DNA from: Haloarcula vallismortis ATCC 29715
Lineage (GTDB): Archaea > Halobacteriota > Halobacteria > Halobacteriales > Haloarculaceae
DNA length: 64,000 nt
Assembly: GCF_000337775.1 (NCBI RefSeq)
Contig: NZ_AOLQ01000042.1
Location: 124,001 to 188,000, forward strand
Direction: 5' to 3'
Part shown: positions 1 through 8,984 of the stretch, piece after piece
Layout of the letters: every line of letters starts with the position of its first letter
Numbering within the stretch: the first letter of the stretch is position 1
Program-made: the position numbers and the translations under genes
The notes under the pieces: generated by a model
Told to the model about the DNA's origin: nothing
What the model saw: only the letters and a program-made list of their open reading frames with translations
Database searches by the model: none

Positions 1-2391
1 CTCGACATTCGACATCAAGATTACCCACGGCAGGAGTTTCAGGAGAAGTGCCGGACAGTGTGTACGGAGTTCGAAGACGAGTTCACCGAGGACGTCCAGT
101 CGCTGGCGATCTCCATCGACTGGGACAACACCTACAAGACCATCGCGCCGGACGTCCAGCGCGTCTCCCAGCTTTCCTTCCTCGATCTCTACGAGCAGGG
201 CCGGGAGTACCGTCAGCGTGCGCCGACTATCTGGTGTCCGGACTGCGAAACCGCGATTTCGCAGGTGGAGCAGGAGGACAAGGACAAGCACACGAAGTTC
301 AACGACATCGCCTTCGATCTGGTCGAAACCGGCGAGGGACCAGCCGACGAAGACGCGACCTTCACCATCTCGACGACCCGACCCGAACTGCTGCCGGCGT
401 GTGTCGCCGTCTTCGTCCACCCCGAGGACGACGAGAACCAGCACCTCGTCGGCGGCAGTGCACGAGTGCCGATCTTCGAGCAGGAGGTTCCCGTTATCGC
501 CGACGAGCGCGTCGACATGGAGACCGGCAGCGGCATCGTGATGTGCTGTACCTTTGGCGATCAAAACGACATCGAGTGGTATCAGGCGCATGACCTGCCG
601 CTCCGGCTCGCCATCGACGAGTCCGCGACGATGACGGACGTGGCCGGTGAGTACGAGGGGATGCACACCACCGAGGCCCGCGAGGCCATCATCGAGGACC
701 TCGACGAAGAAGGGTCGCTACTGGAGAGCCGCGACCACGACCACACCGTGCAGGTCCACGAGCGCTGTGAAGAGGAGGTCGAGTACCTCGTCACCGAGCA
801 GTGGTACATCGAACTGCTCGATAAGAAGGATGAGTACATCGAGGCGGGCCGCCAGATGGACTGGTTCCCCGAGAAGATGGCGACCCGCTACGAGCACTGG
901 ATCGAAGGACTCGAATGGGACTGGTGTATCTCTCGGCAGCGCGACTCGGGCATCCCGATTCCGGTGTGGTACTGCGACGACTGCGGCGAACCCGTGATGG
1001 CTGAGCGCGAGCAGCTCCCAGTTGACCCGCTGTCGGACGACCCGCCGGTCGACGCCTGTCCTCACTGCGGCCATGACTCGCTGACACCCGAGGAGGACGT
1101 GTTCGACACATGGGCGACATCGTCACTGACGCCGCTCGTGAATGCTGGGTGGGACTGGGACAGCGACGCCGAAGAGTTTACCTGGGACAACCCCGAGCTG
1201 TACCCGTTCGACCTCCGCCCGCAGGGGCACGACATCATCTCCTTCTGGCTGTTCCACACCGTCGTCAAGTGCTACGAACACACCGGCGAGGTGCCCTTCG
1301 AGAACGTGATGATAAACGGAATGGTGCTGGACGAGAACCGCGAGGCGATGTCCAAATCGAAGGGCAACGTCATCCCGCCCAGCGAAGTGCTCGAAGAGTT
1401 CCCGGTCGACGCCACGCGCTACTGGGCCGCCGGCACCTCAATCGGAGACGACTTCCCGTACAAGGAGGGCGACCTCGAAGCCGGCGAGCGGCTCCTCCAG
1501 AAGCTCTGGAACGCCTCGCGGCTGGTCGACCAGCTGACGCCCGCAAGCCAGCCTGCCGAACCTGAAGACCTTGCGGCGGTCGACGAGTGGCTGCTGGCCG
1601 AACTGGACGCGACCGTGGCGTCGGTCACGACGAAGTTCGAAGACTACGAGTTCTCGAAGGCCCGGAACGAGCTCCGCTCTTTCTTCTGGAACACGTTCTG
1701 TGACGACTACCTCGAAATCGCCAAGCAGCGGTTGTCCGATGGTGGTGACACCTCGACCGAGTTCACGCTCCTGCACGCTCATCGGACCTTCCTGCAACTG
1801 TTCGCGCCGTTCCTCCCACACATCACGGAGGAGCTGTGGGAGCGGTGCTATAGCGAGAGCGAGGCGCAACGCGCCTCGGAACAATCGAGCGGACAGGGTC
1901 CGCGAGACGAGGATAGCTCCATCCACACGACGGACTGGCCGACGGCGGGCGGCTACGACGCCGACCTCGAAGCGGGCGAGACAGCGATGGAGGTCGTCTC
2001 CGCGCTCCGGCGGTACAAGACCGAGAACGGTCTGCCGCTGAACGCCGATCTCGACCACGTCGAGGTGTTCGGCCACATCGCCGGCTTCGAGGACGCCGTC
2101 GCCGAGGCGATGCACGTCGCCCAGCTGGACACCTACGACGAGGCCCCGGATATCACGACGGAGGTCAGCGGCATCGACCTCGACTACTCCATCGTCGGTC
2201 CCGAGTTCGGCAGTGAAGTCGGGGCTATCGACGCTGCCATCGAGGACGGCGAGTACGAAATCGACGGCGACACGCTGCAGGTCGCCGGCGTCGAGCTCGA
2301 CGACGAGATGTTCACCGTCGAGGAATCCCGGACCTACTCCGGCGAGGGCGAGATGACCGAAACCGAAAGCGCCGTCGTCGTCGTTCGGTAA
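1..2391 (+). CDS. valS: Valyl-tRNA synthetase, 3' part (5' end outside window)
   Basis: Cytoplasmic class I aminoacyl-tRNA synthetase that charges tRNA-Val. The reading frame is open from base 1, so the start and the HIGH motif lie upstream of the window. Visible are a Cys pair (WCPDC), the editing domain (TTRPELLPACVAVFVHP), a second zinc-like site (CDDC, then CPHC), and the KMSKS loop as MSKSKGN near bases 1348-1368, followed by the anticodon-binding domain. An extra stretch, YSESEAQRASEQSSGQGPRD (about 1849-1908), looks like an in-frame insertion. Its DNA holds a perfect hairpin. A T5 tract follows the stop. Family assignment is secure. Confidence 0.97.
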   Translation, partial: LDIRHQDYPRQEFQEKCRTVCTEFEDEFTEDVQSLAISIDWDNTYKTIAPDVQRVSQLSFLDLYEQGREYRQRAPTIWCPDCETAISQVEQEDKDKHTKFNDIAFDLVETGEGPADEDATFTISTTRPELLPACVAVFVHPEDDENQHLVGGSARVPIFEQEVPVIADERVDMETGSGIVMCCTFGDQNDIEWYQAHDLPLRLAIDESATMTDVAGEYEGMHTTEAREAIIEDLDEEGSLLESRDHDHTVQVHERCEEEVEYLVTEQWYIELLDKKDEYIEAGRQMDWFPEKMATRYEHWIEGLEWDWCISRQRDSGIPIPVWYCDDCGEPVMAEREQLPVDPLSDDPPVDACPHCGHDSLTPEEDVFDTWATSSLTPLVNAGWDWDSDAEEFTWDNPELYPFDLRPQGHDIISFWLFHTVVKCYEHTGEVPFENVMINGMVLDENREAMSKSKGNVIPPSEVLEEFPVDATRYWAAGTSIGDDFPYKEGDLEAGERLLQKLWNASRLVDQLTPASQPAEPEDLAAVDEWLLAELDATVASVTTKFEDYEFSKARNELRSFFWNTFCDDYLEIAKQRLSDGGDTSTEFTLLHAHRTFLQLFAPFLPHITEELWERCYSESEAQRASEQSSGQGPRDEDSSIHTTDWPTAGGYDADLEAGETAMEVVSALRRYKTENGLPLNADLDHVEVFGHIAGFEDAVAEAMHVAQLDTYDEAPDITTEVSGIDLDYSIVGPEFGSEVGAIDAAIEDGEYEIDGDTLQVAGVELDDEMFTVEESRTYSGEGEMTETESAVVVVR
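1860..1878. repeat. Perfect triloop hairpin inside valS
   Basis: Eight-base arms CGAGGCGC and GCGCCTCG flank the loop AAC. It has the same build (8-base stem, three-base loop, CGAG...CTCG ends) as hairpins in the mfnA 3' region at 62305-62323 and 62278-62298. It lies in the part of valS that looks inserted. Confidence 0.75.
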
Positions 2392-2401
2392 GGTCAGCGC
2401 G

Positions 2402-2406
2402 TTTTT
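2402..2406 (+). terminator. Oligo-T terminator after valS
   Basis: A T5 run lies 11 bases after the valS stop, in otherwise GC-rich sequence. Archaeal RNA polymerase terminates at short U-tracts without needing a hairpin. The assignment is by position only. Confidence 0.4.
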
Positions 2407-2487
2407 CCGACATCCGGCAGTCCTATCCGGTCGCACCCATCGCCGCGACCAGTAGCATCAAGACCTGCGGGTCCCGTCATTGGAACC

Positions 2488-2664
2488 ATGCGAACAGAGG
2501 ACGCGATCCGGGATCGGATCGAGGCGCTACAGGATGAGTACGACAGACACGACCCTCCGTCGACCGAGCTAGAGGACGAGGCCGAGGTCGCCATCTTGCG
2601 CGCTATCGAGGAACTGGAATGGGTGCTCAACGAGCGCGAGGCCGAGGACGGATTCACGACCTGA
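2488..2664 (+). CDS. Small acidic haloarchaeal protein, 58 aa
   Basis: Encodes 58 residues beginning MRTEDAIRDRIEALQDEY. It is acidic and predicted mostly helical, with no membrane segment. It starts 97 bases after valS and converges with the membrane protein gene that ends at 2696. The amino-acid composition (Asp/Glu-rich, regular hydrophobic spacing compatible with a short coiled coil) matches neighbouring haloarchaeal proteins, and codon use is GC3-biased like real genes here. Function unknown. Confidence 0.7.
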   Translation: MRTEDAIRDRIEALQDEYDRHDPPSTELEDEAEVAILRAIEELEWVLNEREAEDGFTT

Positions 2665-2695
2665 ACGTGAATGGTGGAGCAACTGAGTCCAGGGT

Positions 2696-3463
2696 TCAGG
2701 CCTGCCGTTTCACTTTCTCTATGCGGGTCGCCAGCGCAAGAAACGTCGCGGTAAGCGTCAACACGACCGCCCAGCCCGCCGCGAGGTCGTGGGCCAGCAC
2801 CGTGTGGTCGAACCCGCCGGCGACAATCGGTTCAGCGCGCAGCCAGGTGTGGTGTGGCCCATCCAGAACCGGGACGAAGTAATCCACCACGTCGTTGAAG
2901 CCGTACCAGCCGACAGCGACGGCGACGGACGCGACCGAAAAGCTCGCGTAGCGGTGGATGAGAAATGCTTCGGCGGCCATCGCGAGGTGACTCAGGACCA
3001 GGAACCAGTAGAGCCACAGCGGAATGCCGCCGGGGCCATTGAGGACGAGTTGGACGTACGGCGTCCACAGGCCGAGCTTGATACAGCCGAAGAAGCCGAG
3101 CATGTGGAGCCACTCGGCGTTCCAGTCGAGCCGCCAGGCCGCCAGCGAGAGCCCGATGAACATCGTCGCCACGGGTGAGTCCGGAATCAGTGGGTAGGCA
3201 GCCAGCGGGGCCGCACCCAGCTGGCCCTCGACGAGTGGCGGCGCGGCGTTCAGTGGTCGGCCAGCGTAGTACCAGAAGCCAAACAGCGTCCCGACCAGAT
3301 TGACGAGCGCGATTGGCCAGGCAAGTCTGAGCCCGACGTTCTCCAGCCACGCCGGCAGTGGCGCGACGTACCCCGGGAGCCCCTCGGCGTCGGGGAGTCG
3401 CCGGCTGAACACCCGCGCGACAGCCGCGTCGATGCGCCCGCCGACACCCTCGTCCGTAGCCAT
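2696..3463 (-). CDS. DUF1405 family membrane protein
   Basis: A 255-residue polytopic membrane protein with about six or seven hydrophobic segments (for example WPIALVNLVGTLFGFWYYAG and LYWFLVLSHLAMAAEAFLI). The pattern resembles DUF1405 proteins of Bacillus and Archaea, whose function is not known. The frame is open further upstream to 3589, but the Met at 3463 (MATDEGVGG) begins the acidic N-terminus and the upstream 42 codons overlap the pdxS promoter region, so 3463 is preferred. Divergent from pdxS. Confidence 0.8.
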   Translation of the reverse strand: MATDEGVGGRIDAAVARVFSRRLPDAEGLPGYVAPLPAWLENVGLRLAWPIALVNLVGTLFGFWYYAGRPLNAAPPLVEGQLGAAPLAAYPLIPDSPVATMFIGLSLAAWRLDWNAEWLHMLGFFGCIKLGLWTPYVQLVLNGPGGIPLWLYWFLVLSHLAMAAEAFLIHRYASFSVASVAVAVGWYGFNDVVDYFVPVLDGPHHTWLRAEPIVAGGFDHTVLAHDLAAGWAVVLTLTATFLALATRIEKVKRQA

Positions 3464-3579
3464 GTCGATGCAGTGGGGTGAGGCGATGAAAACGGTAGTG
3501 GTCTCAACTCCGTGCCCGAGAGAATATTGTGGCCACTGGCCCGATACCGGGCCCACTGCAAGTGGATTAAACGGCGTTC

Positions 3580-3596
3580 TGTCCTGCAAAAGGACA
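3580..3596. promoter_or_regulatory. Inverted repeat upstream of pdxS
   Basis: TGTCCT and AGGACA are separated by GCAAA, 34 bases before the pdxS start and just upstream of a weak TATA-like TTAAGTAA (3601-3608). It could be an operator for pdxS. Six-base arms occur by chance several times in a window of this size, so this is tentative. Confidence 0.3.
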
Positions 3597-3629
3597 CGCG
3601 TTAAGTAAATCCAGTCCTAAGTCTGGGTA

Positions 3630-4538
3630 ATGACTGAAGAGACCGACCTCGAGGACCTGCGGCGCGGAACTGACCTGGTCAAGCGCGGCTTCGCGAAGAT
3701 GCAGAAAGGCGGCGTCATCATGGACGTCGTCAACCGCGAACAGGCCCGGATCGCCGAGGACGCCGGCGCGGTCGCTGTGATGCACCTGGAGTCGGTGCCG
3801 GCCGACATCCGCAAGCGAGGCGGTGTCGCCCGGATGGCCGACCCGAGCAAGCTCGAAGAGATCATCGAGGAAGTGTCGATTCCGGTGATGGGCAAGGCCC
3901 GTATCGGCCACACCGCTGAGGCTCAGATTCTGGAAGCCGCCGGCGCGGACATGGTCGACGAGTCGGAAGTGCTGACGCAGGCCGACGACCGCTACCACAT
4001 CGACAAGCGCGAGTTCACCGCACCATTCGTCTGCGGGGCGCGGAACCTCGCCGAGGCGCTGCGCCGCATCGACGAGGGCGCGGCGATGATCCGTACGAAG
4101 GGCGAGGCGGGCACCGGCGACGTGAATCAGGCAGTTACCCACCAGCGCAACATCCAGCGCGCAATCGGCAAGCTCGAAGGGATGGCCTACGAAGAGCGCG
4201 ACGAGTGGGCCCGCGAGCACGGCGCGCCCCGGCGGCTCGTCCACGAGACGGCAGATCGCGGCCGGCTGCCCGTCGTCAACTTCGCGGCCGGCGGCATCGC
4301 AACGCCTGCCGACGCCGCACTGATGATGCAACACGGCTGTGACGGCATCTTCGTCGGCTCGGGTATCTTCGGCGCGGAGAACCCACAGGCGATGGGCGAG
4401 TCAGTCGTCGCCGCGGTCAACAACTACGACGACCCAGAACAGCTCAAGGAGATCGCGAAGAACCCCGGCAAGGGAATGAAAGGCCAGGCGAACGCCGACT
4501 TGGACGAGGAAGAGCAGCTGCAGGGTCGCGGCGTCTAA
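3630..4538 (+). CDS. pdxS: Pyridoxal 5'-phosphate synthase, synthase subunit PdxS
   Basis: Builds PLP from ribose 5-phosphate, glyceraldehyde 3-phosphate and ammonia in the DXP-independent pathway. The protein is 302 aa, normal for the family. Asp32 (IMDVV), Lys89 in MGKARIGH (the pentose-binding lysine) and Lys157 in RTKGEAGTG (the second lysine) are present, as is the phosphate-binding FVGSGIF segment. The glutaminase partner PdxT is not adjacent here. The start is near-leaderless, with TTAAGTAA about 25 bases upstream. PLP links to the window's PLP enzyme MfnA only in a general way. Confidence 0.97.
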   Translation: MTEETDLEDLRRGTDLVKRGFAKMQKGGVIMDVVNREQARIAEDAGAVAVMHLESVPADIRKRGGVARMADPSKLEEIIEEVSIPVMGKARIGHTAEAQILEAAGADMVDESEVLTQADDRYHIDKREFTAPFVCGARNLAEALRRIDEGAAMIRTKGEAGTGDVNQAVTHQRNIQRAIGKLEGMAYEERDEWAREHGAPRRLVHETADRGRLPVVNFAAGGIATPADAALMMQHGCDGIFVGSGIFGAENPQAMGESVVAAVNNYDDPEQLKEIAKNPGKGMKGQANADLDEEEQLQGRGV

Positions 4539-4630
4539 CTGGGGCCGCAACTAATCGTTCTTGACCGGTTTCAGCTACCTTACAAACCGTCGCTCAAAGA
4601 CGAAGACACAAGTTCCTACGGTGGCGATAG

Positions 4631-5854
4631 ATGGCTGTGCAGGGGACGGCAACGCCCACGCCAGCGGCTAACGAAACCGGTGAGGGACTTCTCGAACTCT
4701 TTACCGCGTTACAGCGGTCACTGGAACAGTTGGTGGCGACGCAGGGGCGACTCGTCGCGACGCTCGTCCTCCTTACCGTCCTGCTTTTCAGTGTCGTCGT
4801 CTTTCCCGCAGCCCTCTCTCGGCTTCGGGCTGTCACGTCGGACCGAACCGGCGACTGGCTGCAGGTCATGGCCGACTACACGCCGACGACCATCCGGGGC
4901 GTGTTTCTCCGAATCGCCCAGTTCTCGATGGTCGTTCTCGTCGTCGTCTCGTTTCTCATCGTCTGGGGCGTTCTCGATGTCGTCCAGACGGTTGGGCCGT
5001 ACCTCGACGGGAGCGATCAGTCGGTACTGGCGACGATACAGACGATCGTTCTCATCATGCTGGCCTTTGTCCTGTCCGACCAGATGCAGCGGTGGATCGG
5101 CCGGTTCAGTCAGGCCGTCACCGGCTTCACCGAACACCAGGAGGAGATCCTCCTCCGACTGGGGCAGGTCACCGTGTTCGTCACTATCGGCGCGACGATC
5201 TTCGCCGTCTGGGGTATCGACCTCAGCGGCCTGCTCGTCGGGGCCGGGTTCCTCGGTATCGTTGTCGGTCTGGCCGCCAGACAGACGCTTGGGTCGCTCA
5301 TCGCCGGCTTCGTCCTGATGTTTTCCCGTCCGTTTACTATCGGCGACTGGGTGCTCGTCGGCGATCAAGAGGGGATCGTGACCGATATCACGATCTTCAA
5401 CACGCGGCTGGAGAACTTCGACGGCGAGTTCGTCATCATCCCGAACGACAGCGTGAGTGACAGCGCGGTGACGAACCGCAGCCGGAAGGGACTGTTGCGG
5501 CTCACTGTCGACATCGGTGTGGACTACGACACCGACGTTGATCGGGCGATGGACCTCGCTCGCGAGGCGATGGCAGATATCGAGCATGTCGTCGATTCGC
5601 CGACGCCGGACGTCGTCCCAAAGGACTTCGGGGATTCCGCCGTGGTGATGGAACTCCGGTTCTGGATCGATCACCCGACGCCACCGCGGAAGTGGCGTGC
5701 TATCTCGGCGGTCGTCCGGGGCGTGAAAGCTACCTTCGACGAGGAGAACATCTCGATTCCGTTCCCCCAGCGGACCCTCTCGAACCGCGTGGACGCGGCG
5801 GACGAGGAGTCTCTGGAAGGCAGCGTGGAGATGCGTCCGGACGGCGACGGCTGA
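4631..5854 (+). CDS. MscS-family small-conductance mechanosensitive channel
   Basis: A 407-residue membrane channel that releases solutes on osmotic downshock. It has an N-terminal hydrophobic helix at about 40-60, more helices at 95-175, then the MscS pore and beta-domain signature around 210-250 (AARQTLGSLIAGFVLMFSRPF, then IGDWV). The C-terminal cytoplasmic part continues to about 390 and ends acidic. The gene stands alone, converging with the small membrane protein gene at 5856. A purine-rich GTGGCGAT lies just before the ATG. Confidence 0.93.
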   Translation: MAVQGTATPTPAANETGEGLLELFTALQRSLEQLVATQGRLVATLVLLTVLLFSVVVFPAALSRLRAVTSDRTGDWLQVMADYTPTTIRGVFLRIAQFSMVVLVVVSFLIVWGVLDVVQTVGPYLDGSDQSVLATIQTIVLIMLAFVLSDQMQRWIGRFSQAVTGFTEHQEEILLRLGQVTVFVTIGATIFAVWGIDLSGLLVGAGFLGIVVGLAARQTLGSLIAGFVLMFSRPFTIGDWVLVGDQEGIVTDITIFNTRLENFDGEFVIIPNDSVSDSAVTNRSRKGLLRLTVDIGVDYDTDVDRAMDLAREAMADIEHVVDSPTPDVVPKDFGDSAVVMELRFWIDHPTPPRKWRAISAVVRGVKATFDEENISIPFPQRTLSNRVDAADEESLEGSVEMRPDGDG

Positions 5855-5855
5855 C

Positions 5856-6164
5856 CTACAGGTCGAGGCCGTCGAGAAGAAGCCCCAGCCCGAGAACCCA
5901 GCAGCCCAGCGCGGTCCCGAGCACACTGGCGTAGAACAGCCAGGAAACTCCTTCCTCTGCTGTCAGCGGCCCGCTCATCGCACCGGCCGCGGCATCGGTC
6001 GCGGCCGAGAGCGACCCGGCAGTGAGGGCCATGCTGGCAAACGCGCCGACGGCGGCCGGCAGCGCCACGGCGACCAGCACCAGACCGACACGTTTGGTCA
6101 GCGCGGCGACCGCAGCCGGGTCGAGCGGGGCGTCAAAGGTCGGAACCGGCTGTCGCTGTGCCAT
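5856..6164 (-). CDS. Small two-helix membrane protein, 102 aa
   Basis: Encodes 102 residues. After a short proline-containing cytoplasmic start come two or three hydrophobic segments (VGLVLVAVALPAAVGAFASM at about 26-45, and WLFYASVLGTALGCWVLGLG near 74-93). No known domain was recognised; similar orphan membrane proteins are common in haloarchaea. The stop abuts the end of the MscS gene. The start codon lies inside a perfect 19-base inverted repeat (6162-6180), and a TATA-like CTTTTATG is about 30 bases upstream. Confidence 0.75.
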   Translation of the reverse strand: MAQRQPVPTFDAPLDPAAVAALTKRVGLVLVAVALPAAVGAFASMALTAGSLSAATDAAAGAMSGPLTAEEGVSWLFYASVLGTALGCWVLGLGLLLDGLDL

Positions 6165-6180
6165 GCTATCTTATAGCATG
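6162..6180. promoter_or_regulatory. Perfect inverted repeat over a start codon
   Basis: CATGCTAT and ATAGCATG flank CTT. The left arm contains the start codon of the minus-strand 102-aa protein. With a TATA-like CTTTTATG near 6193-6200, transcription would begin close to this repeat. It could act as an operator at the start site or as an RNA hairpin hiding the start. On the transcript the outer ATG reads ATG CTA TAA, a two-codon mini-ORF. Confidence 0.45.
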
Positions 6181-6378
6181 TTCGTCTGACATAAAAGTGC
6201 GTTCCTCGCCCGAGACTGTGACATGTGTTCGGAGTGTACAGACGATCCAGAAATTCCCACAAAACAGCTGTGTCAAGCGCTAAACTAGTGGTTCGCTCGC
6301 CGGCCGTTGTGATAGAGGCCCCGCGGCGGAGCGACCGCCGGTCGAAACTACTATCCCCAACGGCACGAACGGAGTGAT

Positions 6379-6960
6379 ATGAGCACTCCGCCGGGGGAGT
6401 ATTACACCGAAGAACGCTGGCAGAACTGGCTAGACCGTATCGAGGAAGAAGACGTCGACCCTGAAGACGAGGATTCGGCGCGGCTTCTGTTGAATCTCCA
6501 AGACGACGCCGCGATCGCGGTCGCGAAGATTATTACCGACTACGAGGACGGACCGCTCGATCAAGAGGCGACGCTCGACGAGCTTACCGGCGTTCGGGAG
6601 ATCGTTCTCGACGACATCGATATCGACGACGAGGAGACTGTGATGCTGATCGACGGCGTCCAGACCTCGTTGCTGTGCGTGTTCTACGCGGCCGAAGAGT
6701 TCGTTGCTGAAGGGGCCGCGGACGATGCGACCGTCACGGACTACATTGAAGCTGCCGCAGACGCGGAAGCCCAAGAGGATCTCGATGCGGCGCTCGGATA
6801 CTGTGTGCAGGCCGGCACGCAGATCATCGGCGGGTCGGAGCTCCCGATGGAAGTCGCTGAGGACCTCGAATACGGGCTCGTCTCCGAGTGGGTCAACGGA
6901 CTCGACAGTCTCCAGACCGCGATGAGCGACCCGGAAGTCGTCGAAGAAGACGAGAGTTGA
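6379..6960 (+). CDS. DUF2150 family protein
   Basis: Encodes 193 residues, very acidic, soluble, predicted all-helical. The opening YYTEERWQNWLDRIEEEDVDPE and the central ARLLLNLQDDAAIAVAKII fit DUF2150, a haloarchaeal family with no assigned function. It is a single gene with about 215 bases of upstream DNA and no clear strong TATA box. Confidence 0.85.
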   Translation: MSTPPGEYYTEERWQNWLDRIEEEDVDPEDEDSARLLLNLQDDAAIAVAKIITDYEDGPLDQEATLDELTGVREIVLDDIDIDDEETVMLIDGVQTSLLCVFYAAEEFVAEGAADDATVTDYIEAAADAEAQEDLDAALGYCVQAGTQIIGGSELPMEVAEDLEYGLVSEWVNGLDSLQTAMSDPEVVEEDES

Positions 6961-7006
6961 TAATTCGGCAGTCAGGTTTTTACCGCCGTCTCCGCAACTC
7001 ATCGGC

Positions 7007-8968
7007 ATGAGTTTCACGGGCGATGAGCGCGCACAGTCAGTACAGGTCGGGGCTGTACTGCTGTTCGGCGTGCTTATCATCGCCTTCTCCTCGTACCAGG
7101 CGTTTGCCGTGCCGGAGCAAAACCGGGAAGTGGAGTTCAACCACAACCAGCAGGTCCAGACGCAGATGCAGGACCTGCGAAACGCCATCGTGTCCGTTCC
7201 GGGACAGCCGAGCAGGCAAGCTGTCTCGGTCCAGTTGGGGACGCGATATCCGAGTCGGCTGGTGGCGACAAATCCCGGGCCGCCCTCAGGGTTGCTGTAC
7301 ACTGATGGGACCAGCAACGAGTCGCAAAATCTCACGGTTCGCAACGCCGAGGCGGTCAACCCCGAGACGGCGGATTACTGGGACGGAGCCACGCCGCGGC
7401 ACTACAACACGGGGGCCATCGCTTACAAGCCGGCGTATAATGTCTACGGGGAGGCCCCAGAGACCGTCTACGAGCACTCGCTCGTCTACAACCAGTTCCG
7501 CGAGGGGAACATCACGCTCTCCGAACAGGCGATGGTCGACGGCCGCGACATCACGCTCGTCGCGCTCAACGGATCGCTGAGCCGCTCGGCAAGCGATTCG
7601 GTTACGGTCGATATAGAGCCGAAATCTCAGTCGTCCCGGACGGTCCGTGTGACCAACGCGACGGCGACATCGAACGTCAGAGTCACATTCCTCACTAGGC
7701 TCTCGGCATTGGAATGGGAGACGCTTTTGACCAACGAGGAGTACGTCGTGGACGTTATCGGCGACGAGGGTCCAGAATCGCTCAACGAGGTTACACTCGT
7801 CTTCGAGCGTGGGCAGACATATCGCCTAAAGATGGCGAAAGCGGGCATCGGTACGAAAGTGACCGAGGAGAGCGAAGCGTACCTCACGACTGTCGGCAAT
7901 AAGAATGTTAGCGTCGCGAAGGGCGGCAGCGAGGAAATCGTGCTTGAGGTCCGGGACGCGTACAACAACCCCGTAAGCGATGTCAATGTCGACGGGTCGG
8001 TCGAGGGGAGCAACACCGGGTCACTAACGACGGATACAGAGTCCTCCGACAGCGACGGCCGCGTCAAGTTCGTCTACGAGGCGGACCAGTCGACGGGAAC
8101 CGGGACGCATACCGTCCAGTTCAGTCTCGATGGTCTCGGTTCGTTCAACGGCGATTCTCCTGAAGACGTCTCAGTGCCGGTGACGGTGACAGAAGCGAAT
8201 CAAGGGTCTGGTGGCGGGTCCGGCAACAGTGGCCTCATCTACAACGAGGATGCGTTTGCCCTTGACAGCGACGGTGCCATTGATGGGGGCGTGCAGTTTA
8301 GCGTCACAAATGAGGTAGGCGAGACTATCACTATAACAACAGTTGCGGTCGACGCCGTAGACGAAGATATAGACTATCTTAGTGACAGTTATCGAAATGA
8401 CCGCGAGCCGGCGCCCCAAGAAAACGAGTTGTACATCGAGGCGGACACCGACGGCTACACTGATTTCGGTGGCGGGACAGACATTCCACAGGTCATCGAT
8501 GTCGACAATCAAGATCGTTCTCTGTCCGGGCCAAATCCAGTCATGGCCGACGGCTCGATTGCGACGTTTCACTTGTTCGAGTTCGAACGGTTCGGGGGAC
8601 AGATAGACATGAACGGCGAGAGTGTCACGATAACGGTGACGTACGAACCATCGAGCGGCGGCACCGACTCGAAGATGTTCACGGTCACTCCGGGCGGCGC
8701 AAACACGAACAGACAACCGAACGCCGACTTCACGATAACCTCGTATAAATCTGAATCGAACGGTAAGTGGGACTTCGATGCCAGCCCGTCCAGCGACCCG
8801 CAAGAAGATATTAGAGCTTATGAGTGGGACCTCAGTGGTGACGGCATCTTCGACGATGCAACCGGCCAGACGGTACAGAACAGGAAGGTTGACTCCGGCA
8901 CAATGGTCTCGCTCCGTGTCGTCGACTCGGAAGGGAATGCCGACACTGTACGCAAAGAGGTCCCGTAA
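7007..8968 (+). CDS. Surface protein with pilin-like N-terminus, Ig-like and PKD domains
   Basis: Encodes 653 residues. After DERAQSVQVGA comes one hydrophobic helix (VLLFGVLIIAFSSYQAFAV, about 18-36), as in haloarchaeal proteins that carry a pilin-like N-terminal anchor. The outer part has an Ig-like (Big-1 type) domain near 285-395 (NKNVSVAKGGSEEIVLEVRD, NPVSDVNV, VKFVYEAD), a Gly/Ser linker, a middle beta-rich region, and a C-terminal PKD-type domain with YEWDLSGDGIFDDATG. It probably works at the cell surface. Base composition in 8250-8800 is less GC-rich than its neighbours, which may reflect lineage-specific surface evolution. Confidence 0.85.
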   Translation: MSFTGDERAQSVQVGAVLLFGVLIIAFSSYQAFAVPEQNREVEFNHNQQVQTQMQDLRNAIVSVPGQPSRQAVSVQLGTRYPSRLVATNPGPPSGLLYTDGTSNESQNLTVRNAEAVNPETADYWDGATPRHYNTGAIAYKPAYNVYGEAPETVYEHSLVYNQFREGNITLSEQAMVDGRDITLVALNGSLSRSASDSVTVDIEPKSQSSRTVRVTNATATSNVRVTFLTRLSALEWETLLTNEEYVVDVIGDEGPESLNEVTLVFERGQTYRLKMAKAGIGTKVTEESEAYLTTVGNKNVSVAKGGSEEIVLEVRDAYNNPVSDVNVDGSVEGSNTGSLTTDTESSDSDGRVKFVYEADQSTGTGTHTVQFSLDGLGSFNGDSPEDVSVPVTVTEANQGSGGGSGNSGLIYNEDAFALDSDGAIDGGVQFSVTNEVGETITITTVAVDAVDEDIDYLSDSYRNDREPAPQENELYIEADTDGYTDFGGGTDIPQVIDVDNQDRSLSGPNPVMADGSIATFHLFEFERFGGQIDMNGESVTITVTYEPSSGGTDSKMFTVTPGGANTNRQPNADFTITSYKSESNGKWDFDASPSSDPQEDIRAYEWDLSGDGIFDDATGQTVQNRKVDSGTMVSLRVVDSEGNADTVRKEVP

Positions 8969-8984
8969 CGCCCTTTGTCAACCC

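Noticed and set aside
4718-5926. Frame antisense to the MscS gene (402 codons)
   Set aside because: Product is a charged, Arg/Asp/Glu-repetitive protein without family features; the sense frame has the MscS signature.
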